From: Centropus unirufus
Lineage: Eukaryota; Chordata; Aves; Cuculiformes; Centropidae
Direction: 5' to 3'
Length of the DNA stretch: 64,000 nucleotides
NCBI GenBank assembly: GCA_013397695.1
Contig: VYZI01000385.1
Location: 333,432-397,431, forward strand
The position numbers and the translations under genes were made by a program. The notes under the pieces were generated by a model, which worked only from the letters and a program-made list of their open reading frames with translations, ran no database searches and was not told where the DNA came from. Of the stretch, positions 24,001-38,003 are shown piece after piece (within the stretch, counting starts at the first letter, position 1; every line of letters starts with the position of its first letter).

Positions 24001-27000
24001 CTTTGACTTGTAGGGAAGTGTTGCAGGAAGAACTGCATCAAGAGCATCTAAGCTGAAGTACTAGGACACGCTTTGGCAAGAAGCCTGCAGAAAGTCTGTT
24101 CTCTGGAACTCCTTAAACTAAATCTGCTCTGTACTTACCAGAATTCGCCATTTTTGACTGTCAAAAAGGGAAAATGTTGCAAAAGTACCCCACAGCCATG
24201 AGGAAGCCATCATTTCCAGCTGTCAAAATGACAGGTAACTTAGTATTTCAAACCCAGGACAAGATAAGTCAGCAGAAGAAAGTGCAGAATGTGCCCCATA
24301 AAATGCATTGTGTCCCAGGACTATTAACGTCCGTTTAATCTGAAAATTTTAAACCTGGAACAGGAATCTGGGGAGGGGCTGTAGATATTAGAAGATGCTG
24401 AGTGAAGTCAGGAGTGGTGGAGTCAATGAAAAAGAAGGCACAGAGGATGGTAACTATTCTAACTTTCATTTAACTTGAGACTGAAATAAATCTTAGAAGC
24501 TGTTAGCTCTGTTTGCCTATGAAAAATTACTGATTTTTATGCCATATTTTTATATTTAATAACATTGCTCACAGTCTTGCTCATGTGCATTCAGAGTCAC
24601 TGAAAATCACTGAGTATTTGATGTATCTTGTTCAGACGCTGCTCTTGGTCTGAGGCATAACTCAATTTTTGTATCGGAGTGATATTTTATTCCACAAGTA
24701 ACATTACATCTATAGCATAGTTTGTGGGGATCACTCAGAAAACAAACAAACAAAAATAAAATGGCACAGATGGTCCTTTTGAGACTTTTCAAATCCCACA
24801 CCCTCTGCTGCTTGTCCTTGTGTCAAGTGGAGAGTCCTTGCTCTCTGACAGGGTGTACTGGCTGGACTGGGGACCTTTTCTTAATTGGAGAGGGACAGAA
24901 AAGTCCCAGCCCACAGATTTTTTTGGTGGTACAAGGACAAATCTGCTAACACAAGTCCCATTGTGCTGAGGGACAAGCTGCGCCACCTACTGAAGACTCC
25001 CTGCTCTGATAAGAAAATGCAACTGACCCTTGCCACGGCAGGTTGCAACCTCATCTTCATCAGTGAGGGCCCTACTCAAGCGGGGAAGGGGACCCAAGGG
25101 GCAGAGTACTTCCCTGTGCTATGGTGACCCCAGCTCTAGATACAGAACTTGCTGTTATGCAGCACTGTTGGCACTGCTGGCACCACCACTGCTGGCCAGT
25201 AGGTTCCTCTTTACGCCTTTCTTTCTCTCCAAGTGATAGCTCAAAATCCCATCATTAAACCCCATGAAATGGAAGCTAGGTCTCTATAGGGACTGGGTAC
25301 TTTCCTTACTTTGGGTGTAAAGATTCTCCATTGAGTTCTGGAAGGAGACCTTCACTTTGGCAATCTGACTGTACTTTGTGGCAAGACCACTTGGACAGAT
25401 GCGTCTGTCTATACAATTTCATACTGAGTTTTGCCACACTTGATCATTACAACGCTGTCCTCTCTTGACCTATAGTCCTGAATGCTGGGGAACATGATCG
25501 TTGTACTAAGTCAGCTGCTGCACATTCAGATCTGCTTGGAAGTGCCTTAACATCTTTAATATCTGTGTTCTGATACCATGTCTGCAATGTCATTTTTATC
25601 ACGATGCCTTCCTCAGCAGTATCAGTCTGGAGGAATATCTATCTCCAAGTGAAAGAGATCAGGCTGAGCCACTCCTGACTATAGAGAATCTGCATCTTGC
25701 ACTGAAACATGTCACAGACAGCCTCTGGCACTAACTGTTGTCCTTCCCAGATGATGATGTACTCATTGTGAGGGCTGCTATCACTTCTTGCTGGCCTACT
25801 GGCCATTTTAACATGGACATTGTAGGAACTCTGGAAAGACAGTGCCAACAACTTAGAGAAATGATGTGTTCCTGGATATCTTACCTAGACTTGGCTGCTA
25901 GCAGAAGGATGTGGCAAGAGGACAGCTGTAATAGATCTTGGAGGTGAATGGGTGTTTCCCTGTTTTGTGAACCATCTTTCTACAGTGAGTGGGAGAAGTA
26001 GGATAAGCTGTAGGATTTGAAAGTTTTCTTGTCCTCTTGTCCACGTGGGGACAAGCCATTTTTTTAATGGCTCCTTTGGGAGACAGATCATACCACCCAT
26101 TTCCTCTACAACCTGGAAGAAAAGAGGGTTCTAGGAAACACACCATCTGCATCCTGGGAGAACATGGCATGCCTTTTAAAGGTCTGAATCAGGTGACAGA
26201 TGGACTGAGGGCTTTCTATGTGGACCTGTCCTTTCTAACTTCCTTCAGTAACATCCATTTCTTCTGGAAATGTTTTGGGTGTCTCTCAATTGATTAAAAG
26301 CCTTCCACAGGGATACTGACTCCAAGCACATTGTTGGCACTATGAAGAAGTGGTTTCAGCTAAGAAGTTGAGGTGTTCAGCACAGTATATTGCCTCTACC
26401 TTTTGTGGGCTTCCTAGCTGACTAATCCACAATTGGCTTACTGAAGTTTCTGCCCTAGCTGATTCTCTGATTCACTCAACATATCATAGTTTTGCCATTT
26501 AGGTTCAGAAGGTACTGATGCAGATCCAACACTATAAACTTGCTATTTAGGTCTGAAATTTCAACCTATTCTGATGCCGTGTTCATTAGTTTGATTCAGA
26601 TTAGCATTAGCATATAGTACTACCCTGTCACTAGCATGGTTTACCTTATCATTCTGCAAATTTTGTATCCTGGTATTATGATTTCTGCACTTGAGGATAC
26701 AGAATTTTGGTAACTTTAGCATTCTTCATAGAAGTGATCTGAAGAAAATATTTTTTCCACTGGTTGTCTTCTCCTAAATCATCAGTCTGAAAGTGTGCTG
26801 ATAAGCCTTCTTAATGTTTAGCATCAGAAGCATGATTTCTGCAGCTGCTCTCTCCCTTGTACAGTGTCACTCTCTACGTGTAGCAAGAAGCTGTATGACC
26901 AAAATTTTTCTTTTCCTTTCCTGGGGTTTGATCAATCACGTGACTGAGAGGTGAATCAATGGAAAACTAATTGTTTTGATGGGTTTGATTTCTGTTCAAT

Positions 27001-27242
27001 CAATGGCCTGAGCTAATTTAACACTGCAGTCATGGGCGTTAGATCCATCATGGCAGAGCAGTAGTAGAGTATGTCCAAGAACAGAAGGAAGAAGATAAGT
27101 ATTTCCCTTTTCACAGCTACCTGTCATTTAGGTTGTATTATGTTATGTTGTAAAATTTCACCTTGAAAAGCATAAAGTCAGCTGATATACTGTTACAGAA
27201 TAATTTTTCAGTCCCACAGTCCTCAAGATTCAGTAGCAAAAT

Positions 27243-29590
27243 GCATAGAATCATAGAATGATTAAGGTCAAAAAAGACCTCTAAGATCATCAAGTCCAAC
27301 TGTCAGCACAACACCACCATGCCTACCAAACCATGATCTGAAGTGTCATGTCTACATACTTCATGAACAGCTCCAGGGATGGTGGCTCAACCACTTCTCT
27401 GTGCCAACTGTTTCAATATTTCACAGCTCTTTTGATAAAGATTTTTTTTTTCTACTATCCAACCTAAACTTCCCCTGGCACAATTTGAGGCCACTTCCTC
27501 TCATCCTGCCACTTATTATTATCCTATCACCTCCCTACTCCTGCTGGCCACACCATTCCTGATACAAGCCAGGATGTTGCTGGCCTTGGCCATCTGGGCA
27601 CACTGTTGGCTCATGTTCAGCCAGCTGCTGACGAGCCTTCCTAGGTCTTTTCCTGCTGGACAGTTTTCCAGCCATTCTTCCCTAAGCCTGTAGAATTGTA
27701 TGGAGGTTGTAACTGAAGTGGAGGACTTGACACTTGGCCTTGTTGAATCTCATACAATTGGTGTCACCTCATTGATCCAGCCTGTCCAGATCCCTCTGCA
27801 GAGCTTTCCTACCCTCAAGCAGAATGAACGACACTACCACACAATTTGGTGTCATTTGCAAACTGAGTAAGCCCTCAATCCCCTCATCCAGCTCATTGAT
27901 AAAGATATTAAACAATACGGGCCCCAGCACTGAGCCCTGGGGAACACCACTTGTGGCCAGCCTCCAGCTGAATTTATCTCCATTGACCACAACTCTCTGG
28001 GCTCAGCCATTCAGCCAGTTTTTGTACCCAGCAAAACGTACATCTGACTAAGCCACAACCTGCCAGCTTCTCTAAGAGAATGCTGTGTGAAACAGTGTCA
28101 AATATTTTACCAAATTCCACATAGACAACATCCACAGCCTTTTCCTCCTCCTCTAAGTGGGTCACCTGGTCATCAAGGAGATCAGGTTGGTCAAGCAGGA
28201 CCTGCCTTTCACGAATCCACCCTAAATGGGCCTAAGTCCCTGGTTGTCCTGCACATGGTTGGTGAGCACATTCAGGATAAACTGCTCCGTAACCTTTCCT
28301 GGTATTGAGTTCAGGCTGACAGGCTTCAAGTTCCTGGGATACTCCTTATGGCACTTCTTGTAGGTGGGCCTCCCTTGTTAACCAGGTTTGCTGATAAATG
28401 ATGGAGAGTGGGTTGGCAAGCTCTTCCACCAGCTCCCCCAGTACTCTCAGATGGATCCCATATGGGCCCATTTGTGAGTGTCCAGGTGGTGTAGCAGGTC
28501 ATTAACTGCTTCCTCCTGAATTGCAGGGGGGTTATTCTGCATTCTGTTCCTGTCTTCCAGCTTGAGACCAGGGGGGTAGGGGTTCTGAATGCCCTGGGGT
28601 AACTGGGGTAACTATTAAAGACTGACGCAAAGAAGGAATTAAGCACTTCAGCCTTTTCCTCATCCTAGGTGGCAATGTTCCCCCCATCCAATAAAGGATG
28701 GAGATTCCCCTTGGGTTTCTTCTCTACTGTTAATGTATTTGTAAAACCAATTTTGTTATCTCTTACAACAGTGGCCAGATTGAGTTCTAGTGGGGTTTTT
28801 GTATTTCTAATTTTCTCCCTGCATGCCTCTTCTTCCAAATATTTTAAATATTTGGTGGTAAAATCTCTCTCTCTTTTTTTTTTTTTTCCCTGAGTCCCAG
28901 CAAATCAACCTGTTCAACCAAGCTGGTCATCTTCTCCACTGGTTCTTCTTACAGCATATGGGGACAGCCTGCTTCTGTGTCTTTAAGACTTGCTTCTTGA
29001 AGAACCTCCATCTATCCTGCACACCTTTGCCCTTCAGGACTGTCTTCCAAGAGACTCTCTCAATCAGTGACCTGAACAGGCCAAGATCTGCCCCCCAGAA
29101 GACCATGGTAGTGGCTTCGCTGACCCCACTCCTTACTTCACCAAGAATCGAGAACCCTACCATTTCATGGTTGCTAATCCCAAGATGGCCTCTGACCACC
29201 ATATTTTCCACAAAGTCCTTCTCTGCCAAGTGAGGCTCCTCCTCTGGTAGGCTCGCTTACCACCTGTGTCAGGAAGTTATCTTCCACACACTTCAGAACC
29301 CTCCTAGACTGTTTCCTCTCCGCTGTGTTCTATTTCCAGCAGAGGTCCAGTAAGTTGAAAGTACCCATGAGAATGAGGGCTAGTGACGGTGAAACTTCTG
29401 CCAGCCACTTATAGAATGCTGCATCTAACTCCTCATCCTGGTTGGGTGATCTAGAACACATTCCCAGCAGGATATGTGCCTTGTTGGCCTCCCCCGTCAT
29501 CCTTACACATAAGGACTCAACCTTATCATTACAATTATTGAGCTGTATACAATCAAAACCCTCCCTGATATACAGACCCACCTAACAGAC
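27243..29590 (-). mobile_element. CR1 LINE, longest copy (2.35 kb), ORF2 endonuclease end and reverse transcriptase, decayed
   Basis: The plus strand begins with two CATAGAAT octamers (27243-27258), the CR1 3' end in antisense. On the minus strand, ORF2 pieces follow in order: endonuclease (29581-29330: GLYIREGFDCI, ALILMGTFNLLDLCW), the linker at 29229-28927 (NHEMVGFSIL, ADLGLFRSLIERVSW), and reverse transcriptase at 28165-27770 (FDTVSHSILLEKL, SGVPQGSVLGPVLFNIFINE). The catalytic aspartate box reads FAND rather than FADD and sits behind a frameshift. The 5' end is truncated within the endonuclease near 29590. The copy is inactive. Confidence 0.93.
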
Positions 29591-30664
29591 TCTCCTTTGC
29601 CTATCCTTTGCCCATGTCATCAGCTGATTCACCCTATGGGCCTGGAGCGTCATAGACTTCCAATTATGGGGCATGAGATTTCCAACACGTTCTCTTTCTG
29701 TATGGAATTGGAACTAAAAGCATCATTCCCTCAGGCCTTGTCCTCTACCCCAATAATAAACTTGATGCAAAGTAGTGGAATATCACATACCTCTCACATC
29801 TGGAAAAGGGCCCACAGTTTGCTGATAAATTATTCAAAGGAGTTAAAACAAAGGCCAACTGAATAACTGTACAAGGACATTAACGGAATGACTGAGTGAT
29901 AAAAGGATGAAACAGTCACAATAAATGCGAAGTGATTACTGGGAGGAGGAACAGAAGTTCTGTCTTTGCGTGCATAAGAATCATTCAGCTTTTACTATTT
30001 AAGCTGACTTTCACTTAAGAGCAAAGTTTTGGGGTTAAACAGAATGGCCATAATAATGAATCCCTCAGTATTTTTTGGACCTGTGGGTTAAGAACTAGGA
30101 AAATGAGACTACATAAAATGCAATGTGCAACTACTTCTAGAGCAATATTTGCATTTCCATTTACCCCAAACTCCAAAAGAATATAGGAGAATAGGAAAAG
30201 TTTCCATGGATAGTCAAAATTATGGAATATGTTCTGTGTGAGGAACAGCTAAGCAGACTTGAACTTCTCTGACTGGAAAGGGAAAGGAGAACTGCACATA
30301 AATAAAATAATGAGTGATATGGAGAAAGTAAACTGAGAAAGTTTCTTTTGCTATACCTTGAGAGGCTGGCTGTGGTTCCGAACAAAAAAAAAAAAAAAAA
30401 AAGAAATTTGGTCAAACAACATACGTCTTGTTCTTCTTAAAGTCACCACATCTTGGAATTTAGAGGCAAGCAAACAATTTTTATTTGCTTTACTTTAATA
30501 GAAGTAATTGCCAGATTTTTTTGTGAGTCCTTTAAAAAAAAGGTAGATAAGAGAATTCATTACAGATGAAGAATTAAAAATACTTTCTGTGTCATATTGA
30601 GAAGACAATAATCTTGTTGACTGATAAGTAGCTTGTACTGCTGTTCCTCTGAGTACTTTAGTTA

Positions 30665-32170
30665 ATTGCAGATGGAACATGTGCTGCCTTGTCCAATACC
30701 ATGCTCAAGTGGTGTCAACTTGAGCAGGTTGCCCCGGACTATTTCAAGACAGCTTTTGAATATCTCCAAGGATGCAAATTCTACAGTCTCTCCAGGCAGC
30801 ATGTGGTCAATCACAGGAAAAAAATGCTTTCCTTGTGTTCAGATTGAATTTCCTGTGTTTCTATTTGCGCCCATTCCATCTTGCCCTGTCACTGGGAACC
30901 ACTAAGAAGAGTCTGTCTTCATCATCGTCAGTCTCCCATTAGCTTACAAGACTCCCTCCATCCCCTCACCCCACCAAGCCTTCTCTTCTCCAAGCTAAAC
31001 AGTCCCAGCTCTCTGCCTTTCCTCATGTGACACATGCTCCAGTCTCTACATCATCTTTGTGGCCCTTTGCAGAGGCCTCTCCAGCAGCTCCATGTGTCTT
31101 TTGAACTGGGGAGCTCAGAACTGGACACAGAACTCCAGATGTGGCCTCTTCACAGCTAAGCAAAGGTGAAGGATACTGGCAATGCTTCTCCTAATGAGGC
31201 CCAGGATACCATTCACCTGCTGTACCACAAGGACACACTGCTGACACGTGTTCAGCTTAGTGCCCACCAGAACCACCAATCCCTTTTCTGCCAAGCTGCT
31301 TTCCAACCAGTCAGAACACAGCAGGTATTTGTTCACCTCCCCAGGTGCAGGACCCTACATTTCCCTTTGCTGAAATTCACGAGGCTGTTCTCTGCTCATA
31401 TCTCCATCCTGTTCAAGGTCCCTCCGAATGGTAGTGCAACGCTCTGGTATGTTGGCTACTCATACCAGTTTTGTATTATCTGCAAATTTGCTGAAAGTTT
31501 GCTCAGTTCCATAATGTAGACAACTAATGAAGAGGTCAAATGGTACTGGATCCAGTATTGACCCTTGGGATGCAGCACAAATAACTGACCTCCAGCTGGC
31601 CTTTGTAATACTGATCCCAACTTTTTTAGCCCTGCAGTTCAGCCAGTTTTCAATCCACTTCAAGGTCCACTTGCCTAACCTGTATTTATTCATCTTCCTA
31701 TGAGGATGCTGTGGCAAACAGTGACAAAAGCCTTGCTAAAGTAAAAACAAACAATATCCATTGCTCTCCCTTCATCCACCAAGCTGTCATCTGACTGCAG
31801 AAATGAATTAAGCGTGATTATTCTGTTCATGAATCCTTGCTGGCTACTCCCAGTCACCTTCCTGTCCTTCACATGTCTGGGAATGATTCCCAAGATGAGT
31901 TGTTCCATCACCTTTCTGGGAACTGAGGTAAGGCAGACCAGTCTGTAGTTTGCTGGACTTCTTTTTGAAGTTAGGAGGGAAACTTGTTTTCTTTCAGACC
32001 TCAGTAAACCACTCCCAATCCCTATGGCCTTTGAAAGCTAGTTGTGAGGAGCCCTGCAATGAAATTGGCCAACTTCCTCAGCACTCGTGGATGCATCTCA
32101 TCAGGGTCCATGCACATGTCCATGTGTATGTCCAGTTTGTTTAATGCTTCCCTGACCTCATCTTCTTCCA
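30665..32170 (-). mobile_element. CR1 LINE, reverse-transcriptase part and 3' region, decayed
   Basis: The minus strand encodes degraded CR1 reverse transcriptase: IDIVCF.FSKAF around 31770, KWIENWLNCRAK near 31640, and FADNTKLV at about 31483-31460, where the second catalytic Asp is Asn. It then runs into the 3' region up to about 30665. The terminal octamers are absent. It lies in the same direction as the CR1 copy at 27243-29590, separated by about 1.1 kb of unrelated sequence, so the two are separate insertions or one split copy. Confidence 0.88.
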
Positions 32171-33073
32171 TTGAGAATCCTCACCCTTTGTCATCCCTTT
32201 TTATGTAGTGTTTACTGCCAGCTCCTCTCCATCATACCCATGTTCTTTGCTGGAATTTGTGGACATTCCCAACAGCAGCCAAGTTCACCATGAGGATTTG
32301 TATTTGCTATACGTATCTGTACTGATGCATTTTTTCTCATCTACTGTACTGTGCATGCCACCTGCTGTACAGCATGGGTGGTAACCTCTGTATTCCAGTT
32401 GACCCTCTGCTACCATTTTTACTAGCAACAGGTCTAAGTTTTTGAAGTATCAGGGATGCTAGTACATGGTTTTCTGCCTCCCTCCACCACCCAAACTTGT
32501 CTGAAATAGCTTAACTTATTATACTGCCAATTTAGCTTGCATCAGCTGCCAAAGTAATGATGTACATTGTTTTGTCCATGTGAAAAAAGTTTATAGCATG
32601 CAGCTACCCTGTTAGTTTTCAAACAAAAGTGGGATACCTCCTTCAGCCATTTAACATACAACCAAGCTATTTTACATTCTTCGGGACAAGATCAATGGCA
32701 AGAGTTGATCAGCATGCTGGCAGCCGCTGGCATTTATCTGTTGGAACAGGAGGTCTGTACAATTCATGGAAAAGCTTAAATTTTATAGCATTATGAGTAA
32801 AGACTATGTAGGTGGAAAAACTCACCAAAGTATAAGGACATTCTTATTGCTACTCTGCTATAGTTGTAACATCTTTCTGAGGAATAGACACTTGCAGTGC
32901 TGAAAGATACTACCACTGCTATTCGGCTAACTCCTGTGGTGTGTGATATCTCCACTTTGTACCTGGACACCTCAGATTGCTTGGAAATAACATACTAAAA
33001 TATATAATTCAGGACACCTTCATGAGAGAACCTAGTACCTGAATGATACTGGACATGGTGGGAGAACATTTTT

Positions 33074-33102
33074 CTGCAAGGAGCAGAAAAGGCTCCTTGC
33101 AG
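33074..33102. repeat. Short hairpin, 11-bp perfect arms
   Basis: CTGCAAGGAGC (33074-33084) pairs exactly with GCTCCTTGCAG (33092-33102) around a 7-base loop. It is too short for a microRNA precursor, and no factor-binding meaning is evident. Confidence 0.7.
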
Positions 33103-36100
33103 CACCCTGTCAGGGCCATGACGTCTAGGGTAAGGTGCCTGCAGGCAACCTGCATGTGTGAGGCTGCAACTGGTCCTGCACTGGACAACAGCTAGACAAG
33201 GTAGTGCCAAGCAGCAGGCAAAGCCTTTGGGGCCATTTCTTCTGCACCTGCGACTGTTAAATCAAACTTTCTCCATGGGAAAAGCATTTAGGTCAGCAAA
33301 AACCAGCACGACTATGCCACTGAGCGTCACCTTGAGAAGTTTTGCCTGGGTTGTTGACTGGAGAGGCTGAAGGGGGTGGATTTATTCACTGCAGAGAACT
33401 GGAGGCTGGGGGGGGTCTATTTGCTGTCTGTCAGTATTGAAAAGATGGAGACAGGCTCTTCTCAGATAGGGGAAAAATCCAAAATCCTGGATGGCAACTT
33501 CAGATTGTTAATACAACTGTGAAGACCAGGTCTGCTAGCAATACAATCCGGAAATAAGATAATTTCTTCAAGAAGTTGCTAGGTCTCACAGTGGAGCTTA
33601 AGGCCACAACAATATATATGAAAATTTCCTATCCCCATGTTTTAAAAAAGTTGGGTAGTTCTAAACGTCTTTCCATGCAGTGATGAACAGAGCTTTATTG
33701 TCTGGGGAAGGTGCTCTTACATGCATTATTTGCAAACAAGGTGGGTAGGACAGCTGTAAACTCATGACTTGTCTCTAGGGCCTGGCATTCTGGAGAAGTA
33801 AATCTATACTCAAACCATCCTTTAAGCTGCTCCTAATCCAGAATCGATTAATGCCATGTGTATTTCACCTCACTAGAACTTAAAAGTAAAATCCATGTTA
33901 CTTTAAGAACAAGCTAGCTGTTAGTAGGCCTGTTCTCCTTTTTCTTTTCCTCAGCCCTCCTCTTGGTACAATGTGTGGCACTGGAAACATGCTGTTACTC
34001 ACTGGGATTCTGAAACTAGTGCATCCCTCAAGCAGAAAAGGTCCACATCCAGTACCACAGCACAAAATCAGGAGGTCTGTTTGCCCAGAGACTGAACGAC
34101 AGTTACAGAAGAGGAGCATTTCTATGCGTACATTGCAGGGAAGTGCCTTTCAGCTCCCAGGTATTTGTACTATGCAGCCAGGACAAGAGCCTATCACTGA
34201 TTTCTGCAGTGGATTTCTGACAAGGCAAGGCATTAGTTCTGTGGTACCACTAATGGGAAATGAATGCAGATCTTCAAGTATGCCTGTAGAAGTAGGTCAA
34301 AGCAAGAGGAAGTAGATGGGAAGGTGGTTATGGTGGACAAGTGAATAGAAAGCTTTTATCTTCAATAGATATTAAATTCCAGTCTGACTTATGGGAAGAT
34401 GGGCAAAGGACATCTTCTTTTTGCCTCGGTTAGTTTCAGCAGGGGCTAACCTATGAGCCAACAAATACATAAGGTCACCCTGAAGACTGAATATGAGAAG
34501 CTAAAAATTGCTCCCTAATAGCAGTAAATGATGGTCCTGAATGTCTGCACTGTTAATCAGACAGTAAGAAACTGAAGAATTCTTTTCTTTATTTTGTATT
34601 TTCATTGTCATCTTGCCCTGTAGATCTTAGTCCTGTATTCATCTGTATTCTATCCTCTCCAGCTTTTGATAAGCAATAGAAATCTGTACAAGTGATCTTT
34701 CTCGTGGTCTCAGTTCTCCAGGTCTATTCTACCTTCTAACATTACTTTATGCATGATTGACAACATCTTCAAAAAGAAAAAGAGGAGAGGGTGGCTGTGG
34801 AGATTCCCCCCAGTGCCTTGGGACATCACTGGGAAAGGGTCACATGGGATATTTTTAGAACAGAATCCAATGGCAGTGATGTGAGGAAGGCGCAGAGAAA
34901 ACCACAGCTGTGAAACCTAACACTTGGCTTCATATATACTGAGAGCAGGAACAGCAGAGAAACAAACTAAGGATACACAGCAGAAGAGAAGAGTGAGAAA
35001 AAGGTATGTGATGATAACAAGAGAATGGTAGAGGAGTAATTGACAAAGAAGCAATAAACATCTGGGGAAGAAAGAAACATTAGAGAAATTGTAAAAGGCT
35101 GCGCCAGGAACAGAAAAATGTAATGAAGTGGCCATGGTATAGAAATAAGCTGAGATACTTCAATCACAGAGGGGACTGAAGGACAAGAAATGACCAGCTG
35201 ACTCATCAGCACTCATATGTAGGTGATTCATGACCTTCAAGACTGACCAGCAACTACCCTGTCTATCATCTGTTCCTCATCCCAGGGCATAAGGACTTCA
35301 TAAATAACTTAGGTTTCGCATTGTGACACTGCAATGTGTTTTCTAAATCAGAGGAAAATAGCAGTTATTTCTATAGTCTCTGAAGTCAGATGGTGACCTA
35401 CTGTCTCTCTTTTACTGCAGACCAGCACGTACGCAGAATAGTGATTGTGTTATATATGCAAACAGATGTAGTTAGTATTAGTCTGGAAGTGCTCTCTGCT
35501 ACTGTTTGCTCACCAGACGGGGCAGAACCAACATGACTGACTACATGGAGTGGATAGCGGTGATGCTGATACTTGATAGGAGCATGCTCATAAAGATAGC
35601 ATTTTAAGACATACTCACTAAGGCACTCAAGTCCCAAAAGTGTCTCAGACCCAGCTGAGGAACCTTGTTGACTTGCTGCCTAATCCTTACAACTAACTGT
35701 TCTTCAGTTGTCATGTTTAGAGAAATAATGCATCCTTCATCAAAGTTAATGATTCAGCATCTACTAGCACTGATGTACTAGCAAGTTGTTCAGTAACTAG
35801 CTGCTACTCTGCTTGTGATCACTAAGGACTCAAGCATATGGTCATTCTTAAAGAAAAATGAAATTTAGTCACCTCTTCAATGAATAGCATAGTTGCTCCC
35901 TCATCACAAAACTTATCTGGGATGTGGATGGCTTGAATTCAATTAAAAAACCAAATATTTTGGGTTTATTTATGCAGTCACTTGAGAGATCAAATCACTA
36001 CCATTGGTTATACAAATCTGTCCTGTCCAGAAGCTAAAAAAGCTTGCAGCAGCAAATATTTGGGAAAAAAAAATCAAGACATGAAGCTTATGCAGTAGAT

Positions 36101-38003
36101 TATCTTGCTTTCTTTCCTGAATAACTCTATAGTAATGTGCAAATGTTTTGTGAAAGAAGACTTACCTCAGCTCAAATTGTACAGATTATGCTTTTTGAAC
36201 TCAAGAAATCTAATACTAGTTGTGTCATCCCATAAGCGTTAAAGAAAACTATCACTAGTTTGAATTCTGTGACTAGTCTAGTTCTAATTTAGGAAAATAA
36301 ACCAGGAAATTCTAGAGATTCATTAGTTTGTTACAGTTACAGAAGAAATACAGCCATTTTTCCTAGGAAGCATATTCACTGTTTCCGCAGCTTTTGCTTA
36401 TCTCAAGCTCGCTTCTTTACCACTGCTTTTGTTCAGTTTTGTAGCATTTCCTTACAGTTCAGTACCCTGTGCAATTTGATCAACTCATAAACCGATTCAG
36501 CTTGAATTTTTGATCTCAGAACCTAACTCTTGTTCTCCCTCTACAAACTTTACTTATTTGTATACTGCGCAAACAGGTCACTGCAATCCCATTGTGTCAT
36601 TGAGACTCAGCGCTCTAGAGTTAGTGCTACTTAATCCAGAGGGTGCCACTCTTTTCGTATTGGGCTATGAAAAGCCCGGCCAACAGAAATAAAATGTTTC
36701 ATAATCCAGACTTTCCACTGTAATGATTGGATCCTTCAGCAATGTTAAAACTTAAATAATGATGAATACTGTTCTTAGTAAAACACTGTTGAGCTGAGGG
36801 AGTGTGCTTATGTTGTGCCTTTATGGAGTACTAAGAAATTTATATTAATTACATAAGTCTGCATTTGAAATCAGGCTTTCAGTCATAAAGAGCTATATGG
36901 TCACTCTACAGAGCCTACAATTCTTCATTCATCTGTAAGGCACTATGTCATACACCAAAAAACAAGGCTTAGCAGCAGAAAATGTTGGACTGAGAGCTTC
37001 TCTTCTGGTATACATCCCAGCTTTCTGTTCCCAAAGGTAACCATACATTCCCGCTACTAACCCAAGTGTTCTGTAAGAAATCTCTCAATCTTTCTTTGAA
37101 GCAACTCAAAGAAGATGCAATTTCATATTTTCCTCAGACCCAACACAGTCCTACTTGTCTCCAAGCACTGCAACCAGAACTTTGCATGGTCAGGTACAAA
37201 CCTGAGCAAAACAGTACAAACAGGCCACCATTCATTTTTAGAGGCTGACATTCATGCTGTTCCTTAGGCAATTTTAGAATTCGTATGATGCCAATGCTCA
37301 CTTCAATTACCAAAGGCACGATTTTTAGCTACAGTAAAATCTGTTACCCCAGCTTGACCAGAGAAGTGTGAGGGCTTATGAGATGCAATAACTAGTTCTC
37401 CTAGTGGGCAGTAATCCCTTAAAGTACTTAAATAAGAAAGTGGAGCAACACCCTGTATCCAAATACCTATAAAACAAAGCAGTGCAAGACCCTGGTACGA
37501 TGTGCCCAGAAGATGCTATAGGGTAACACGCTCTCTGCTCTCATTGAACACCCAGCTTGGCTGAATCCTAACCACATTCTCTGGGAGATAGCAAAGGGAA
37601 GGGAAAGGTTCCAGTGCCTTATCTGTAGCTGTCAGGGGAAAAGGAAACCCATTCACAACAGAAATTGCATTTCTATACAGCTTTGTAGACTTTATGTCCC
37701 TAATAGACACAGCCCTGACTCCAACATTTTTTTCCTTGTCTAGTGCATTCAGTCAGTGATATAAATTTTTCACCTATGGAGATTAGGAATTATTCCCATT
37801 TTCATACTGAGAAAAGTAGAATATAACCTCATTCTCTCTTGGAGAAAGACACTTGCTGGGTCATGTCCTCAGGCAGAACTCTAACAGATTCTTCCTGATA
37901 TAAACAGGGAAGGATACTTGTAGGCAAAGAAAGTGTTTAGCCTGTTAAGCAGAGAAGGGAACATTTAAGAAACACTCTGTCCTCCTGCAGGTATTGCACT
38001 CAC

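Larger units (their letters stand above)
10609..38003 (-). other. CLCN1 intron 1 (27.4 kb)
   Basis: This intron holds the CR1 copies at 11822-12012, 13805-14706, 27243-29590 and 30665-32170 and the LTR at 17080-17820, described separately. The remaining stretches (12.0-13.8, 14.7-17.0, 17.8-27.2, 29.6-30.7 and 32.2-38.0 kb) show only chance open frames of at most 131 codons, none resembling a known protein or with paired splice sites I could support. Two stretches are strongly purine-rich on the plus strand (20.6-21.8 and 34.8-35.2 kb). Short hairpins occur at 17978-18033 and 33074-33102. Confidence 0.6.

Noticed and set aside
24830..25950. Series of moderate open frames resembling a broken gene (for example 24885-25127 and 25738-25947)
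   Set aside because: I compared the translations with protein families I know and found no match; without a search this cannot be called a pseudogene.
26933..26944. ATCACGTGACTG, resembling a CLEAR/E-box site
   Set aside because: A single short motif deep in a 27-kb intron is expected by chance.
33971..34315. Plus-strand open frame of 114 codons inside CLCN1 intron 1
   Set aside because: No recognisable domain, no splice-site or codon evidence, and chance frames of similar length (up to 131 codons) occur throughout the window.
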